Assembly: GCA_043809745.1 (NCBI GenBank)
Contig: JBDROU010000069.1
Location: 1-23,375, forward strand
Source: JBDROU01 sp043809745 [NCBI: bacterium]
GTDB lineage: Bacteria > Elusimicrobiota > JBDRMW01
Direction of reading: 5' to 3'
Length of the DNA stretch: 23,375 bases
The position numbers and the translations under genes are program-made. This document shows, piece after piece, positions 22,436 through 23,375 of this stretch (positions are counted from its first letter, which is position 1; each line of letters starts with the position of its first letter). The notes beneath the pieces are model-generated. The model had not been told where the DNA came from. It ran no database searches and saw only the letters and a list, made by a program, of their open reading frames with translations.

Positions 22436-23260
22436 GTGTTTTTTACGTATATTTTCCTTCCACTTATCAGTTGTTTCCATGTATACCGGATTTCTTGGGA
22501 ATTTCGTATCCTGGATCATTTCAAAATCATAATCAAAGTAGTAGTTAAAAACGACTCTAAATATATTTGAAGGCTGCATATCTTCATTTATAAGCTTATT
22601 GCCTCCATGAGGCAAATAATATGCAGCAAATACTTCAAATCTTTCCTGTTTATAATTTGATTTTTTAGACCAGTCAATATAATGAATACCGTGATCTCCC
22701 TGTAGTATTATAACAGGTAGTTTTTCCTTATCCTTCAAGATTTCATTTATTACTTCGATAAGTTTGCTATTTGTAAAAATAATTTGATTTATATACCAAT
22801 TATAATATTTTTCATCAGTCACCCGGTACAATTTTCCATAATCTATCAGATGTTCAGTGAAAGCACTGCCGTTTCTGGTAAATAAAAAAGGCTCGTGAGG
22901 AGCATAAATATGAGCATGTACAAATATAGGGCTATTAAATTTTTCTTTTATTATTTTAAGTTTATTAAAAGTAGAAAACGTAATATGCCTTATATCTTGT
23001 GTAACTTTATTCCTTATAAATTTAATATCTATTAATAATGTCTTGTGCATCATAACTGAAAACAATTCGCTGATATAAAAATGCTTAACTATATAATCCG
23101 CATTTGGGTTATTGCTCATCCACCCGAATTGATTCGCGAATATAATTAATTTGTAGCCTAGCTGTTTTGCTAAATCAAAGACTCTGCTGTTGTTTAAGTA
23201 GTATCTGACAACCCCTTGATCTGAAATATCCTGATAATCTTCCCCCGATTTGGTGGACAC
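22415..23260 (-). CDS. Sulfatase/alkaline phosphatase-superfamily protein, N-terminally truncated
   Basis: 281 codons are open. The C-terminal metal-binding motif is clear: V-I-I-L-Q-G-D-H-G-I-H-Y, the D-H pair of the sulfatase/phosphoglycerol transferase fold. Before it, V-H-A-H-I-Y-A-P-H-E-P-F-L-F matches the conserved H-x-x-x-P-H-x-P-F stretch, and F-A-A-Y-Y-L-P with N-I-F-R-V-V-F-N-Y-Y-F are typical of membrane-associated sulfatase-like proteins. The N-terminal half, which should carry the first metal-binding Asp and the nucleophilic Thr, Ser or Cys, is missing. The only available start is a GTG at 23258-23260, which falls inside sequence that looks like the end of an insertion element. 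The true coding part probably begins near D-Y-Q-D-I-S. It is most likely a disrupted gene without activity. Confidence 0.75.
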   Translation of the reverse strand: MSTKSGEDYQDISDQGVVRYYLNNSRVFDLAKQLGYKLIIFANQFGWMSNNPNADYIVKHFYISELFSVMMHKTLLIDIKFIRNKVTQDIRHITFSTFNKLKIIKEKFNSPIFVHAHIYAPHEPFLFTRNGSAFTEHLIDYGKLYRVTDEKYYNWYINQIIFTNSKLIEVINEILKDKEKLPVIILQGDHGIHYIDWSKKSNYKQERFEVFAAYYLPHGGNKLINEDMQPSNIFRVVFNYYFDYDFEMIQDTKFPRNPVYMETTDKWKENIRKKHLLLPLD

Positions 23261-23375
23261 GGAGAAAAGGTAAAAGGGCTATTTTCCAGGGCTAGTTTTA
23301 TAGTAGCATGGAAAAGAACAGGCAGAGTGTATGAAGTAAAGCCGTTAAAGTCCAAATATAAAGACGTTTAAGTTG
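23232..23375. mobile_element. Possible insertion-sequence end (IS3-like) interrupting the sulfatase-like gene
   Basis: From 23232 the plus strand begins TGATAATCTTCCCCC and then has a GTGGACA block at 23253-23259. A TG start, a C-run and a GTGGACA block a few bases later are how many IS3-family ends look to me (recollection). The sulfatase-like frame loses meaning exactly here, and no protein-like frame of recognisable family continues to the window end. The transposase itself would lie outside the window. The boundary is approximate and no target duplication can be checked. Confidence 0.35.

Noticed and set aside
23226-23363. Plus-strand open frame at the right edge ending K-S-K-Y-K-D-V
   Set aside because: It has no start codon with a ribosome binding site, crosses the putative element boundary and matches no family I recognise.
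1-23375. tRNA, rRNA, riboswitch, CRISPR or defence-system genes
   Set aside because: None were recognised by eye on either strand; small structured RNAs cannot be excluded without a covariance-model search.

Overview
The window is an AT-rich (mid-30s % G+C by eye), densely packed bacterial chromosome segment with short intergenic gaps, several start/stop overlaps and Shine-Dalgarno-led starts. MurB, an RseC-like protein, a complete Rnf complex and a DUF2723/TPR membrane glycosyltransferase-like protein suggest an uncultured Gram-negative-type, probably anaerobic bacterium. Candidatus Omnitrophota or a neighbouring phylum would fit, but this is inference from gene style only; no rRNA or other taxonomic marker is present.

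Layout. Bases 1-138 hold the C-terminal end of a transposase, probably IS256/Mutator type. Then on the plus strand come trpS with a small CPYC coiled-coil protein; a half-size TauE/SafE-like permease coupled to cysE; a 683-residue zinc-array membrane protein of unknown function; proB; and a DUF2723 membrane protein with C-terminal TPRs. A GH5 glycosidase lies on the minus strand (8440-9630), with its 3' end overlapping the DUF2723 gene. murB follows, overlapping a small PF06695-like membrane protein, and then a large exported coiled-coil protein of unknown function.

The centrepiece (13349-19367) is a tightly packed cluster: a ThiF/MoeB/HesA-like E1 protein, an RseC-like protein, then rnfC, rnfD, rnfG, rnfE, rnfA and rnfB. 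This encodes an ion-translocating ferredoxin:NAD+ oxidoreductase with recognisable flavinylation threonines in RnfD and RnfG and an RnfB carrying several iron-sulfur motifs. A UMF1-type MFS transporter follows with its own strong ribosome binding site.

The right end holds a minus-strand GRAM/PH-like plus double zinc ribbon protein, with a good promoter and tandem 9-bp repeats directly upstream of its -35 box; a 363-base intergenic stretch; an exported TPR protein; and a minus-strand sulfatase/alkaline-phosphatase-superfamily gene that lacks its N-terminal half. That gene breaks off in sequence resembling the end of an IS3-type insertion sequence. Mobile-element remnants therefore sit at both edges of the window.

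No tRNA, rRNA, CRISPR array or known defence system was seen. The least explained items are the 683-residue zinc-array protein, the exported 698-residue protein, and the E1-like protein without the conserved cysteine at the head of the Rnf cluster.
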